Origin: Rhynchonema sp. JSB1_4
Lineage: Eukaryota > Nematoda > Chromadorea > Monhysterida > Xyalidae
Direction: 5' to 3'
Assembly: GCA_030248065.1 (NCBI GenBank)
Contig: JASAMV010006779.1
Coordinates: 1 to 64,000 of the forward strand
DNA: 64,000 bases
A program made the position numbers and the translations under genes. The notes under the pieces are model-generated. The model made no database searches and was not told the origin of the DNA. It was given only the letters and a program-made list of their open reading frames with translations. Of this stretch, positions 12,286 through 25,300 are shown piece by piece (positions within the stretch are counted from its first letter, which is position 1; each line of letters starts with the position of its first letter).

Positions 12286-12577
12286 AATGAACTCCGAATG
12301 TATAGATTCATAGTTTTATTCGCTTATTCATAAATAGTCTTGAGAAAAGCACGCAAACAATAAGTTCAAAGGAAACAACCAGATTTGAGAACAAATATAA
12401 AAACAATGAACTAAAGACACAAAAAATTGACCAGATCAAACGAATCGTATAGGTGCCCAGTATGCTTTTTTGTTCTGTTTGGCTTCTAAAATTATACAGT
12501 AGACGGAAACGACACAAACTAACGAATTTGTAGTGGTTTTTCTATAGCTCCCTCACACATTGGGCACTTCAAAAATA

Positions 12578-12806
12578 TAGTCCATCCATCAGCTCATGAC
12601 ACTTTTTATAAGCTGAAAAGCTTGACACGATCCAGTGCTGTTCCGGTTCCGGTTGGCTTACGAAAACGAAAAGAAAGAGAAATCGGTTTTTATTTTATTT
12701 TTGTGCGCCGTTTTCTCTGACGTTGCTTTGAACAATTTTTAACAACGGAACCTGTACCTCCCAAGCAAAAAGTGTCATGAGCTGATGGACGGACTATACA
12801 AAGGTA
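12578..12806. repeat. MITE family C, copy 1
   Basis: Ends TATAGTCCATCCATCAGCTC and GAGCTGATGGACGGACTATA are reverse complements; internal arms continue with ATGACACTTTTT. Related copies lie at 22218, 57148 and 61178. No transposase. Confidence 0.85.
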
Positions 12807-12827
12807 CTGTACACACGCACTCAAGAA

Positions 12828-12955
12828 AAGATGTTTCATAAGCCATGTGTCATACACAATCATTTGGCTGCATTGCGTATATCTGCATGGCCTTTAGGTG
12901 CTGTTTGCGTTCACGTCGCTCCACTCTTTTTGTACGGCAACTGAAACAAATATAC
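12828..12955. repeat. Dispersed repeat H, copy 2
   Basis: Direct-orientation relative of 8447-8571: both read ATGTTTCAnAAGC, then CATGGCC(C)TTAGGTGCTG, then CACGTCGCTCCACTC and ACGGCAACTGA. Roughly 75-80% identical by eye. Origin unknown; possibly fragments of a larger element. Confidence 0.65.
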
Positions 12956-12997
12956 ATCCAACAAACACAAAACGTCACGTGATCACTGCTTATAGCA

Positions 12998-13103
12998 ATG
13001 TCGTCAAATCACGGTGTCCAATTTTTTCATCACGTCAATATTCTCGCGCTCATTTGGGGCTCATGTATTATTGCTTGATTTGACGAAAAGATTTGACGAC
13101 ATG
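12998..13103. repeat. MITE family E, copy 1
   Basis: Ends ATGTCGTCAAATC and GATTTGACGACAT are inverted repeats. The core TCGCGCTCATTTGGGGCTCA recurs inverted at 15572-15698 and in a diverged form at 27772-27916. It lies just downstream of the patched-related gene. Confidence 0.8.
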
Positions 13104-13174
13104 CTGGACCTCACTTTGATACGGTCCATCATAACTACATTTCAAACAGATTGGTACCGTACTGTATTTAGTGC

Positions 13175-16100
13175 TATCGTGCCTGCACGCTGCGCAGTGT
13201 GCTATAGCTGAATAAACACGACCATAAACGCATAAGCGTGCACATAAACTACGTACACTTACCGTTCCGGTTCGAGCGTGTGGAATGTGATGAACGCAAC
13301 GGGCAGGAATATCTGTGCGTGGTACAGGCCCAATGCAATCACGATAAACACCGTTTTCCAGAACACCTCCAGGATGTACGAATGAACCAACATGATTGGC
13401 ATGATGCCAAGTGCCGTCGAGAAAGCGGCCTGCACAGTACGTAAAATTGATGGACCGGGGTAAAAATTTGAACATGGGTTCAGAATATGCAGTCTCAAAA
13501 TACCGAGTCACTAGCACTGTACTAAAAACTTAAAAGGGCTCAAAACTTAACGCTTTGCAAATCCAGGTTAAAAAGACGACTCCAGAAGTGCATTGTGGGG
13601 GTAACGCACGTCGCGTAATAACACATTCCCTTCATGTCCCACCTGCAGCACAGGCCACCCAGCGGCCCTGTAGACGTCGAGCAGTCGCTGGACGGTGATT
13701 TCCATCTGGTCAGTTTTCGACCACTCAAATGGACCGACACGCGGTGATTTGAGATGTGAGAAGTAATGGTAGCACACGTGCGCGGTGCAGTCCACACTCA
13801 CACCGACCGCTAGTAGCACGGCGATAACGGACACCTGAATATTAGCTAGTTAGCTATAGTTCTTATGTACGTAATTAGGTAATGTTTCATTTAACGTGGC
13901 GGCCATGCCAACTGGTCCATTCACACTGAAAACCGAAACACCACGAGTGTTCTCTGTTTTGTGCGAGAAAAAACTCTCGGTGAGGGTCCAGACACAAACA
14001 TTCACACTACGTGAGCCGAAAATGCATGTTTCGGATGGGGAGCTTCTGGATCGAAAAGTTCGCAGAATGCGCGCTGCCAGACATCTGGTCACAATCAATA
14101 GATACGCAAGTTTGAACGACCGATTTCGGCATTTTGGCGATCAACACAACTTACCCCATCCAATTGAGCGTCCCACAGCTGCAGATATCCAATGCATCCG
14201 GCCGCTATTGAGAACAACGTTTGTATGACCCAGAAGGACGCGGTCAAATTGCGCACGAACGCCGCGACCAACACTGCCATCAGGATTATGGCAGCACCTG
14301 AATATATTAGGGTGGTGAAACATCATATCAAAATTACGGCTGCTATGTGTTGATCGGATCGGATCAGCATTGGTCATTTCGGAAGTTTTCGAAACGTTCG
14401 TCTCAATGAATGTTTAACAAGTTTGAGGATTGTGTGCTGTTTTCGCTCTGGTGACAATGCTTACGCGCTGGCAAAAAACTGCGCGAAACTTGAATGCATC
14501 CAAAACAGCAAGCACCAACGCGGCTGCGGTCTGATCCGATCACCAGGCACAGCGAGTAGTAATTAGGCGATTGGCGACCCAAATATTGTTCAAACATTTG
14601 ACCATGTGCAGCGGCAATGTGTCACATCAGAAGGGTGCATTGTGTACATTCAAAAACCTGGTGTGTGTTGCCGAGTGAAACATCACCCATACCTACATAT
14701 GCAAGCGAACATACCCGTAGTCTGCATTAGTTTGTCCGGACACTCGTCGATCGTGTCAGCGACGAGGTCCAGTTCGTGATGCCCAACCACTCGAAATTGT
14801 GGATAGCGAAGCACTATGGCACGACGTTGCCTGCATGATGTGATGTTTCAGTGTGCTATGGTTTTAGCAGCACTTTCTGACACATGAGCATTGCAGATCT
14901 AAGTCCTGCGACTATAATTGTTAAGCTTGCGGTTAGGCCTTCATGGCCAGCCTTGTCTAACGATCAAAAACGCAGTGATATTGCCATAACTCGCGACCAA
15001 GCGACAGCGCCGCAATCAGCTGGGCCCTGGCCGGTCACCACGCTTGATACTGGTCAAAAGGACGACTTGAAACAGGTGACAACAACATGGGACAATAGAA
15101 CCTCTAAAGTTCTCCCTTTGTTGTGCAGTATACGACAGTAACGGTTCAGTCCCGGAGCACAGGTTCAGGCCCGGCCATTCAGGCCCAGCCGATTCAGCCC
15201 CGGCTGGAGCCTAAGCCTAAGCCTGTAAATGGGTCAAATATGCCAGGCCTGAAAAACTGGTCCTGAAAAGTGGCGGAGTATCTCACTTCCCAGTCTCTCA
15301 CCTGAGCATCAATCTCAAATCATACATTGACCACATGCGCCAGTACACCTGCGTCCACCAGAATCCATCAATGGCCGTTCGATTCTCATTAGTCAACAGC
15401 CAGTCGGGATTCACAAACGACGGGTCGCTGGCCAGCACAGACTGTTCCGACCAATCGTCAGTGGATTTGGCACCGAAGAAACCCAATGCTGCGTCGTAGG
15501 TACGGATCCACAGACGGGTGCCTATAGGGGTAGGGGTCGGTTTTGGGGGCTAATGAATTAGTTTTGTCGCTTTGTCGTCAAAATATGACGTAAAATCTTT
15601 TCGACAAATCAAGCAATAATACATGAGCCCCAAATGAGCGCGAGAAATAATATATGTGATTTGACGAAAAGATTTGACGCCATAATTTGACGACATTATT
15701 ATTAACCGTTTTGGAGGCATGGCATCTGAGGAGTTGGCATGTTTGAAGATGCCGGTTATATCATCTGGGAAAATTATCCTCGGAGACTGTCTGATGCTGA
15801 TCTTCCAGCATTTGGTTTAAATGACTATAATGTTGTCCAAGCATTAAATGATGCGCTTGTGTTGTTGCACAACAACACAGGAAAGCCACGTGAGCTAAGT
15901 ACACGGAATAGTAGACCAATGGTAAACAATGTTGTGCATTTTGACTGTCCGTGCAGCGCCGTATCACGGAATGGTCCAAGACAACGTCCACGTGAAGGCA
16001 TAGGACGACAGCCTACTCAGAGAAGGCGTGAGAGCAGATCAATCCTGCCTGCGCTAGCGCAACCATCAAAATCAGTGACATGTTTAAAAACCAAAAATAT

Positions 16101-19100
16101 TGCATCTTGCCCCCCCCCGCATTCCACTCACCCGACGGTCCAGCGGCATAGTTGGGTATGGTCTCCAATTCATCGACCATCTTCATGAATTCCTCCCTGA
16201 CAGTGATGTTCTTCAAGTCGGGATAGAACGGACAGACATAGTTGACCGTCATCGACTCTCGCAGCACGAATGTTTCGAGAATGTGGGTGTTTCGCGCTAG
16301 TTCCGAGTCGTACAGATACATTCGCGGTAGAGTGAAGTTGGCCAGACCGAATGAGGTGCAATAGACGCCCATGATGATGTGGACCACGTAGATGCCGAAC
16401 ACGATGCAGCGTAGGGTCATCAGACGCAGGTGGTGATGGGGATTGAGGAACCATCTGCAAGGCGAGATTGTTGACATTTACTTGTGTGTGGCCTTAGTCA
16501 TGATCCACATCACAGGCCTAAGCCTACGTAAATTCAAGCCTAAGCATAGGCCTTAGCCTAACTCTGAGTATGAGGCGCTTGGCCTCAGTGGCGCGACACC
16601 TGAGGAATAAAGGAAATCTGGTTTTGAGAAAGCGCAGGACGCTTGTTCAGACAGATCTTCGCTGCATACATTAAAACGATCACGTTTGGAGCATGTTTAA
16701 GAGATAAGGATTGCTGCTTCTGAGCCAGACACGATCCAGTGTTTCTCAAAAACAAGGGCTAAATTCTAAAGTACTAACGCATGTAGTTGCAAGGACCTCA
16801 AGACCGGTTTTTTCGAATAAACTCTGTTGCTTTACTTTTCGTTGCGATTTGAGCCAAAATGGCTTTAAATGTCTCACATCAACCACAATCGCAACATACC
16901 TGATCACATTCTCGCAAATTTTCGATCCATCGGACATTGATCTGTTGGTGTTGATGCTGCTGGAAATGGATTCACTCGAACACGACGGCATCAGCGCGCC
17001 GGTGCCCTGGGCACTCTTCAGAGTCTCATCATCGTCATGTTGCATGTGCATCAGATTGGTGCCGGTGAGTCGCATGATGGGTGTGACTGATGAGGCCGAC
17101 GGGATGCCGTGCCGGAGTGTTGGGCCCGACGTGACCCCGGCACCGCCGGATCGGCCGTGATGCAGCAGTATGGACAGAATGTCATGGTACCACGAATCTG
17201 CCGATACCGGCGTTTTCCCTCCGCCGACACCATTGGTAGCTGCCGCATTTATGCCGTTTATAGTCCTTCCATTTAAGGTAGAGTCTGAGTCGATTTTCTT
17301 CAAGGCCCTCGCCTTGCTGATCAGTCCTTCGTGTTGTTGAGCCAGGAATTTCTCCCGTCGATGCCCGGCCCAGGTCATCACGGCGACGAAGAAGGTCAGC
17401 TGGTAGACATAATCGACGAATAGAACCACCGCTGTGTAGACGGAGAAGAGGGAGACGATCTCCATTGAGCTGCAACGGCAAACAGATGGATATGGTTCAC
17501 GTATATGTTCAGTTTTTTAATCATTTTTTGTCCTGCTCGGCATTTTAGCCTGTCAGCCTCAGTTCCCGGCACAAAGTTAAGGATATTTTAACCCACATTT
17601 CTTTAATTCTGAACAACCTAGTTGCTGACCAAACAATGTTCGAAACCAACCAAAAATTAAAACTTCAGCAGGGGACAAAAGTATTAAATCATAAAAATGC
17701 AATTTTAAACTGGCACCTGAACATTCCAACGATAAAGCACAAGACATCGGTGACCGAAGTGATGGTGATGGATATTCCAGCCTGTGACAGTGCGTAACCA
17801 ATGCGTTCCTCAACAGGCAGATGATGCGGTGAACCGCGCCAACCGGCCATTAGCAGGAAACCATCGTCAATGCCTGAAAATTCAGGCAATATAGCAGGCC
17901 TAGAGTGTGTAAGCCTAGGCCAAGCAGCCTGAAATAGCCGGGGACGTTTGAATTGTGGACATGCAAAGCTGGGGCCCACACTGCATTGGGAGAGTTCGTT
18001 TGTTTTGAACGGCTTACAGCACATGTTCAGTCAGAGAGGCAGTGATATTGTTGTTCCTTCTTCAGAGTCTGAGCTACTTGCTGGTACCAGATATGAAAAA
18101 TCAACTGACCAATGACGAGTGCTAAGAATGGCACGACGGATAGAATGTTCGTGTAGCCCCAACCGAATGCCCATAGTAGGCCAGCTGTGGTTATGGTGGC
18201 CATGCCTGGACCTGAAACATTTACAACTTTGGATTAAAGGGTGTGTCTGACGTAAGCCAAACATGTGTATTTTGAGCGCATAGAAACGTACCCATGACCG
18301 AGGCGACCGATTCAATATGCTGGCTCATCGGCAAAGGCAGTCTGAGCAACGTTAACGTGCTGAAGACAAGCAATATGACTACTGTGATGCCAACCATTTT
18401 GAATGCGTAGACCGCGACGTCGTTCTGCGCTGAAATCGTCATCGATATGTTCTCAGACGGACTCGATCGGGAGTATGCCAGGCTTATGCACCGTGCGAGC
18501 ACAAGACCGGCTCGCGTGTGTATTTGGCGTGCATATTCATACCACCGCCATCTGGTGCGTTCTAACTGACGATGACCTGCTGCACCGCTCGTCCGTGAAA
18601 CAGGGACGAAACGGGCAACCACATAAGACCCACACTGCGCAATTCACATTCATTGTTGATCGATGACGCGACAGAAGTAGTTGTTAGAAGGTGGTTCTAA
18701 TTTTTAGCCCAACCCAAGGTATACCTGCAATGTCGGATTTCGGACTGAACATCGACATATGCATATCTGGATTGTACTGGTTGAACTTCTGTGCCAGATT
18801 GTGAATTTGCGCATCGAAATGCAACGTTGAATGATCGTGCACGTTGAGGATGTTGTACGTTAGAATGATCAGTCCAAAATCTTTGATCACTTTGCGATGG
18901 TTCAATCGCAGTCGTCCCAGTGAATAACCCAGATACATTGGCTTCGCGTAGATTAACGCCTGTAAATACGGAGATTTGGCTTATTTGGATTGCACACGAT
19001 AAAATGGACAAGACTAGATACCTGAACTAGACTTTACGAATTGTGCACGTGCACAGGCAATGATGTTTCACCCTGCCCTAATCATATGCACATGAAGCAA

Positions 19101-20725
19101 GAAGCAAACTCTTGGACCAGCTCGTGTGGCTTTGATGCATTAGCGCTGACGATGACCTGGTGCACCGCCCGTCTGCAAGGTCGGCCGAAACGGGCAAGCA
19201 AAAAGCGCATTGCCGCACAATTCACATATATAATAGGCTCAAACAAACATTAGTAAATAAAACCTAAACGGACCTCAGGGTATTTCATCTGGTAATTGCT
19301 GTCTTCAGGGTCCTCAACGTAGAGTTTAAGCACACCCAGAAACTTGTTGTTATGCGCGCAGAAACGACCACAAAGTTGATCGTATTTACGGGTGTCAAAT
19401 CTCGTACTGTTTCGAATTGGTACCTGAAAATGGTTCTGACTTAATCTTCGGTTTACGCTGCACTCCTTCAACGCACTTAATCATCCCTGAAACTGGATGG
19501 AAGTGAACGTCAAACGCATACAGGTAACGATTTCGGGCAGACCTCTTACCTAGCAGAGTCGTGTAGGCTTGAACTTACATACGTACTGTACCTAGGGTGA
19601 TATTTTCGAAACGGTGTAAAGGTCAGTTGGGTGTAAAGGTCGGTGGAAAGCTCGGTCGACAGCTCAGTGTGATAGACCTCGGTGTAAACTTGAAACATTC
19701 CAACGTTAATAACAGGCAATGTTTCACGTTTACACCGAGCTACGCCGACCGAGCTTTCGACCGAACTTTACACCGACCTTTACGGCCAACTGACCTTTAC
19801 ACTGTTTCAAAAATTCCACCCCTAGAGTACATATTGGTCTAAAATTACTTGCTGCTATTTTCAACGAGATCTGAGCCTGAAACAATGTGTACGCTCATAC
19901 CTTAAAACAAAGCATTGTGAAAACCTTGACCCAAGCCTTTAAAAAATACATATGTAAGATACAAAATCGATTAGCACCAAAGCAGATACCCGTAATTTCA
20001 AGGTTACTCACAAATCGAAAGCATTACTTCAATCAAAATGGTGATGTAGATGGAAATATTTCCGTATGCGATAGCCTACCCTGATGTCCATTTGCTCCTC
20101 AATGTACTTGTTGACGCTGATAATGGGCGTCAAATATTTGGTGTTGAACAGAGAGAAGTTCTGGTTGACACCCGGTCGCTGCTCGGTGCTGCGCGTGATG
20201 ATCACTTGCACCTGTGAAACATCAGTTGATTAATTTTACTCAGCTAATTTTGCATTTATTCGAAAAGTGACGATCTTCTATTGGTATTGATACATATACC
20301 AAGTCAGTTATCTTAACCAGGAGTGTTCAATGTTTGTGTGACGTTACGCATGTGCCTTTCGGGGATCAAGTGCTGCTCTAACCATTGCTTTATGAACTTT
20401 TGTCGAGCGAGGAATGAACTTTTCGACCCACCCTATAGTATCCGGTGTTCGATATCATCACAAACGGCTGCATGGCCGCCCGCTCTTGTCTCATCGGGAT
20501 GTCGCTCGGTGCGAATAGATCCCATGTGTCATCGTCAACGCGAAATCTGCAAAAAAAATTTGAAAATTTTATGGAAAAAATAGAAAAAGTTTTTTATCTG
20601 AGCACTCACTTAAGTATGCCGAGCGAGGACACGATTGTGATGAGCAATGGTAACCAAAAGAACGGGATCGGATGTCGCGCCACAAATCGACCGTATCGAT
20701 AGAACCATTTTTCCAGAAGTCGCAT
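13175..20725 (-). CDS. Patched-related protein with sterol-sensing domain
   Basis: RND-superfamily multipass membrane protein of the patched-related (PTR/PTCHD) class, proposed in nematodes to act in sterol/lipid handling, cuticle formation and moulting. Sixteen exons by decreasing coordinate: 20610-20725, 20432-20546, 20080-20211, 19274-19423, 18725-18959, 18292-18429, 18110-18211, 17717-17873, 16900-17469, 16132-16454, 15302-15521, 14715-14830, 14155-14297, 13643-13834, 13263-13429, 13175-13208; 2910 nt, 969 aa, every phase closing. The first helix is at about 20-38. The sterol-sensing domain spans about 255-420, with GIDDGFLLMAGWR at 330. A Ser/Gly-rich cytoplasmic loop sits in exon 9. A second extracellular loop lies in exons 10-12. 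The C-terminal bundle includes GVSVDCTAHVCYHY near 850, matching the conserved GxSVDxxAH of PTRs. The last, 11-codon exon is the least certain. Confidence 0.92.
15572..15698. repeat. MITE family E, copy 2 (patched-related intron 10)
   Basis: Ends TTGTCGTCAAAATATGACG and TTTGACGACA are inverted. The core TGAGCCCCAAATGAGCGCGA is the reverse complement of the copy at 12998. The block TGATTTGACGAAAAGATTTGACG is shared between the two copies at their right ends. Confidence 0.8.
18530..18655. repeat. Dispersed repeat I, two copies in patched-related introns
   Basis: This segment and 19110-19232 share CTGACGATGACCTG(C/G)TGCACCGC(T/C)CGTC, then CGAAACGGGCAA and a downstream GCACAATTCACAT-type tail. 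A third, more diverged piece lies near 8876. They fall in neighbouring introns of one gene; I see no terminal repeats. Confidence 0.6.
19595..19820. repeat. MITE family B, copy 2 (patched-related intron 3)
   Basis: The element GGTGATATTTTCGAAACGGTG...CCACC is flanked on both sides by CCTAG, a clear 5-bp target-site duplication. The arms share GTAAAGGTCGGTG and GACCGAGCTTTC blocks with copy 1, and the centre has TGAAACATTCCAACG ... CAATGTTTCACG. Confidence 0.9.
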
Positions 20726-21264
20726 GTTCTCTTTCTGTCGGTTTAACGTTGTCGTAGTTCAGTTTTAAGTGTAGTACATTTTCGATTTTGGCAATATTTC
20801 CAGTTGTTGTAATACGTTGATGCGGTGCATGCTTGCTTACGTATGTATGTACGAAGGTGGCTTGCTGCTCGTCTCTGCTAAAAAGAGTGCGAGTATTTCT
20901 ACACGAGTCAGTGTTAACTACGAAAACCTGAAACAAATGGCATCATTGAACGTCAAGTTATTACACATATAAATTATGATTGACGTAAGTTGTATGTAGC
21001 TGTACATTGTGGAATAAAATAACAAAAAACAAACGCCCACAGTAAACTGAACAATTGTGCAAACATTTTACACACTCGAACGCGTTGCATGACACGAAAA
21101 AATGCGGTGCACAGCAAACGGACGCCAAATACTCTATACACAAAATACTCATTATGTTATGAAACATAACAGATACCTACTACAAATTAAAGAGAGAGCA
21201 AAATGCAACACACATTAGGTTGTGCATTTGCGTTTTCGTAAAATACTTGCTGGAAAACAGCAAG
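20726..21264. other. Upstream region of the patched-related gene
   Basis: The 5' UTR and promoter of the minus-strand patched-related gene should lie here. I see no recognisable TATA, initiator or splice-leader acceptor that I can defend, and no ORF with coding character. Confidence 0.35.
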
Positions 21265-21415
21265 ATGTCTTCCAAAAACAAAATTGGTGCGGCGCTTCTT
21301 GTATTCTTGTTTCTACCTAGTAAATTAACTTGCTTTGATTTTAATTATGTCTGTTTCAGTTTTCACGGATGAAATGGGCAAAGTGACAATATTCATGGGT
21401 ATTTGTGAGTCGTAG
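21265..21415 (+). CDS. Candidate micropeptide or first exons of an unknown gene
   Basis: The ATG at 21265 opens a hydrophobic N-terminus (KIGAALLVFLFLP). A 40-nt intron with GT donor and TTTCAG acceptor (21320-21359) joins it to 21360-21415, giving a 36-aa product ending in CES and stop. A good donor (GTGAGT at about 21404) inside the second exon means the gene could instead continue into an unrecognised third exon. Nothing in the family sense is recognised; the support is only the signal-anchor-like stretch and the short, phase-consistent intron. Confidence 0.3.
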
Positions 21416-22349
21416 CACATATATGCACTATACATTGCGTCAACTTTGTCATCTTTTGCCCACTCTGTTGGACCGCAAAATTAGCATTGCACTTAATCAC
21501 CAGCATGATTCGCTGCGTGAGACAGTGTGACGTAAAATACCAATAACAAGACCACTCATAACATGTGTCAAATTGTCCCGTATCTGTTCCGTGCTTTAAA
21601 CAGAATTAGCCCTGATGGCAAATTGCTACACTATTCTTGGACCCTTGGACACAGTCAAGCACACATCTAATAGATACACAAATTTAGTACAAATGGGAAT
21701 TCTACAGAAATGTACGCGAAACAGAACACAGAAAATGAAAGCGCAAACAAAAAATGATCAACAAAAAACAGCAAAAAAATCGGGTTAATCAGCATGACTG
21801 TCCTAATCGCCTGACAGCGAAAACAACCGAAAACGTTTTTCGCTACAACCGGAACATAATCCGAGCATTCTGATAATCTTTTTTTTCAAAATGGTGATCA
21901 TTCAGGACCAAAAGTAATCTTCCTAGTCGGTAATGCAAAAATTAAAGAAGTTGAAAGTTGAAAAACGTTTAAACCGCATCGATTTCTAGAAAGTTCATCG
22001 GCAGCGCATCAGTATTTTAAATTGAATGCAATGAAAGAGAAACGGCGCGACTGTTTTTGCGAAACGAACGGGCACGAAATAACCATCCGATGCAATAAAA
22101 AAACGACGTCAATTAACGCAAATACAGTAGAGGCGTACATACCGAGTGAAAGTCAAAGGGAACGAAAGATGGGACGCGCATACCTTAACTGCACACGCAA
22201 ACATGTAGCAGAAACCACGTATAGTCCGTCCACCAGCTCATGGCACTTTGTGCTCCTGCCGCCCGCTTCCCCCCCTCCCCCCACTATAAAAAAAAAAAAA
22301 AGGAGGCGAAAAAATAAAACAAAAAAAAAAAAAAAAAAAAAAAAAAAAA

Positions 22350-22388
<39 letters not shown>

Positions 22389-25300
22389 AAAAAAAAAAAA
22401 AAAAAAAAAAAAAAAATAACCTCCTCCTCAGGAGAAGAGAAACACCACCCACAAGCACCACAAAGACAACGTACATTTTGATAAACATACATATGTCTTA
22501 GACTCACGGCGGAATATTTTAATTTGACTGACAAAACTTTGTGCAGAATAACTTGGCATGGACGTCAGTAATGTCTGTATTGTATGTGGTGAAAGTGCAT
22601 GTGGGAAGAGATCAATTTCGCAAAATTGCATGCATTCTGATGTGTGTACGATTTGAAGATGGGACGGTGCTTGGTTTCCCAACCATCTGCATGGTTTGTT
22701 GAGACTGTTATGGAAGTCATTCAGATCTAAAAGATACTTCTCCAACGTTATTCCCTGACAAAACATACATATGTGAAACATCTAAATACTATAGTATACA
22801 GTGTAACTTTAGCTACACTCGCCAGTGTTGTTCAAATACACGCTTGTTGTGCCACATGTGGAGCGTTCTGCACGCCTGAGATGCACGTTCACTCGAGCTG
22901 GGTACCCAAAAATTTCCGTAGTTGATCAATCCCCAGTTAACACAATTTCTGATGAAGATCAGAATGAAGACGATTGATATGCATCTTACCTTTTATATTC
23001 TAAAATGAATTTTCCATAAAATGCGGCGACGGCAAAGTGCTGTTATACACTAGATTGGCGAAGAAAGTGAGCGAAAGGGCGCGCCGCAATTACAATTACA
23101 CGCTAGAACACGAAACGTCTTCACAACGCGAAAAAAATTAAGACGCTGAAAAACATCCGAATTATAGAACTTTCTAGGAACGATTGAAAGTGTTAGAGAA
23201 GAGGATGCGCAGAAGGGAAAGTAACGTGGAACACGCATGCCGCAGAGTGGTGCGGTAAAGGGTTGGTAGGAGTAACGTTGGAACAATGTTTGGAATCTAA
23301 AATTTACCGCGAATATTTCATCTTATTTAAGCGGTTTCTGCCATAGAAGTTGAATTATAAAGGAAAGTCGAAAATTTCGCTCACAGTGCGAATGTTTGTT
23401 ATTTTACGCTTTCACTGACTGTCCCAGTGCACAGTAGACTGACCTCATATACGTTGTCGCTCTATTCCTTCTTCAAAAGTTGGGGTTCGCACAATTAGTT
23501 CGACGGATCAAATTGTTTGACCCGAGAATATTACCCGATGAGCCGTAAGAATATGTAAATGAAACGTATACATGATATGTGTATGTATGTATATGCCACA
23601 AGAAATTCACGACTCTGCCAGCCAGAGTTAGAAAGTTTTTGCTTTGATTTGACACAAAGAGACAAAGCAACCTCGCAGGTACATACGTAACATCGAGTTG
23701 GTGGTAACGTAACCCGAGCGTACACTGCATTGTGTCATGTTTACTGAAGCGCCCAGCGCGCGTTAAATGTGTTTCAACAGTTTTCAAAACTCAAAATGCT
23801 TTGAAGTACATAAGTTAAGAGAACACGGGTGTATTTTGCTGTTTGTTAGTGTGGATTGTTGGAGTAATTCAGCACATGAAAAATGCCACAAATGACACAG
23901 ATTCCACGTGAGGTATTACATAGCGATAGTTTTTGGGAACCACACACTACGTGCAGGCGTACGTTGCATGACATGACAGCAAATTGCAGGCGTACGTTGC
24001 ATGACATGGCAGCAAAGTTACTCAATAATGCAGATGTAAATCGAACATTTTAAATCTACTGCCGAGCGCACGCAATACGTATATTAGTTACAACAACATG
24101 AGCATGGTTAAAACCACAACACATGTTGCCCGTGTAAAATAAATAGAAACACCACAACATCCGCTAGCGTAACGCAAGTGCGCAGAATTGCGAAGTGAGG
24201 TGAAGTTATGAAAAACTCATGGAAGAACTTCACTGAAATTCTTGTTTACGATTCGAACGAAAAAGACAAAACAGAGGTTCAAACGAAACCGCCAATTCAA
24301 CGATAATATACGTTGCAGCTGTTACATCATCAAAAGCCAGCAGGGCAAATCATCAAAAACGACCAACATTAATGAAAGAAAGGGCACATGCTCAAAACAC
24401 GCCTTGCAGAAAACCAAGAATACATAAAACTCGCTCAAATTTCAAATGTTTTCCTCGAAAACATAGAAACACCGAAAACGCTGTTGATGTCGCTTAACCG
24501 CAAAAGGACCGTATATTGCGCGCAGCGTTGTCGTCGAGGCAGATTAATCAATGTACTTGAGAATGCCAAGTCCCCCGGCGGTAGATTTGAAGCTTGAATC
24601 AGATTTGAGATTTTCAAGTAAGTGGTTTCCCACATGTACTGTATAACAGAAGCAAAGCATTGTGAAACATTGCTAAAAAGCCATAGATTGAGGCCGGTGC
24701 TTTTTGTTAAATTGCGTTGAATGCTATTGGCATAAATTTGAGTTGGGGTTCGCAGCAATGGTTGCTTCATGCGACGGAAGTCAAAATTAGAATTCAGGAT
24801 TGGTAGCCCTATGTACTCATGGCTCACAAAATCAGTGTGACATCAGAAAGTCAAGTGAAGTTTCGCACCGTACGAGCGCGCTAACGCACGACTATGCCTT
24901 TTTGACGTTTTTCACATATTAGCACTGAATCACTTCTGTGTAAATTGTCGTTTTTTGTTACCTCATTCAGCAGTTCGTTGTAGCAGCAGCAGCATGTAGC
25001 ACCGCATGCACGCATGCAAACACGCGAAGCAAACGGAAAACTGTTGAGGCTGCTTTCAGTCTAAAACACAGTTACAACTACCGCAGTATGTCAGCCAAAA
25101 TAAAATAATCATGTATTTTTTAAGTACGTGCAAAACGACAGGTCATGAGACCTTCGAGTACAATTACATACATAATGTGATGCAACCAGTTTTCAAGAAC
25201 ATGCCATGCATAGTTGTTTCGAAGAAAACTTCAACGCAATTTAAAAAGGAGCGGAACTGGCGTTAAAGCAAGCAATAAACAGTCTTTTGATATTTATAAA

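Noticed and set aside
13068..13517. 149-codon minus-strand frame overlapping the patched-related 3' end
   Set aside because: Wrong frame of a true exon (13263-13429) extended into intron sequence.
15739..16188. 149-codon plus-strand frame
   Set aside because: It lies antisense to and beside exon 10 of the patched-related gene, has no domain, and the sense exon models close in phase without it.
22022..22501. 159-codon lysine-rich frame and its phenylalanine-rich complement
   Set aside because: Created by the poly(A)-rich tract at 22287-22416; no domain or splice support.
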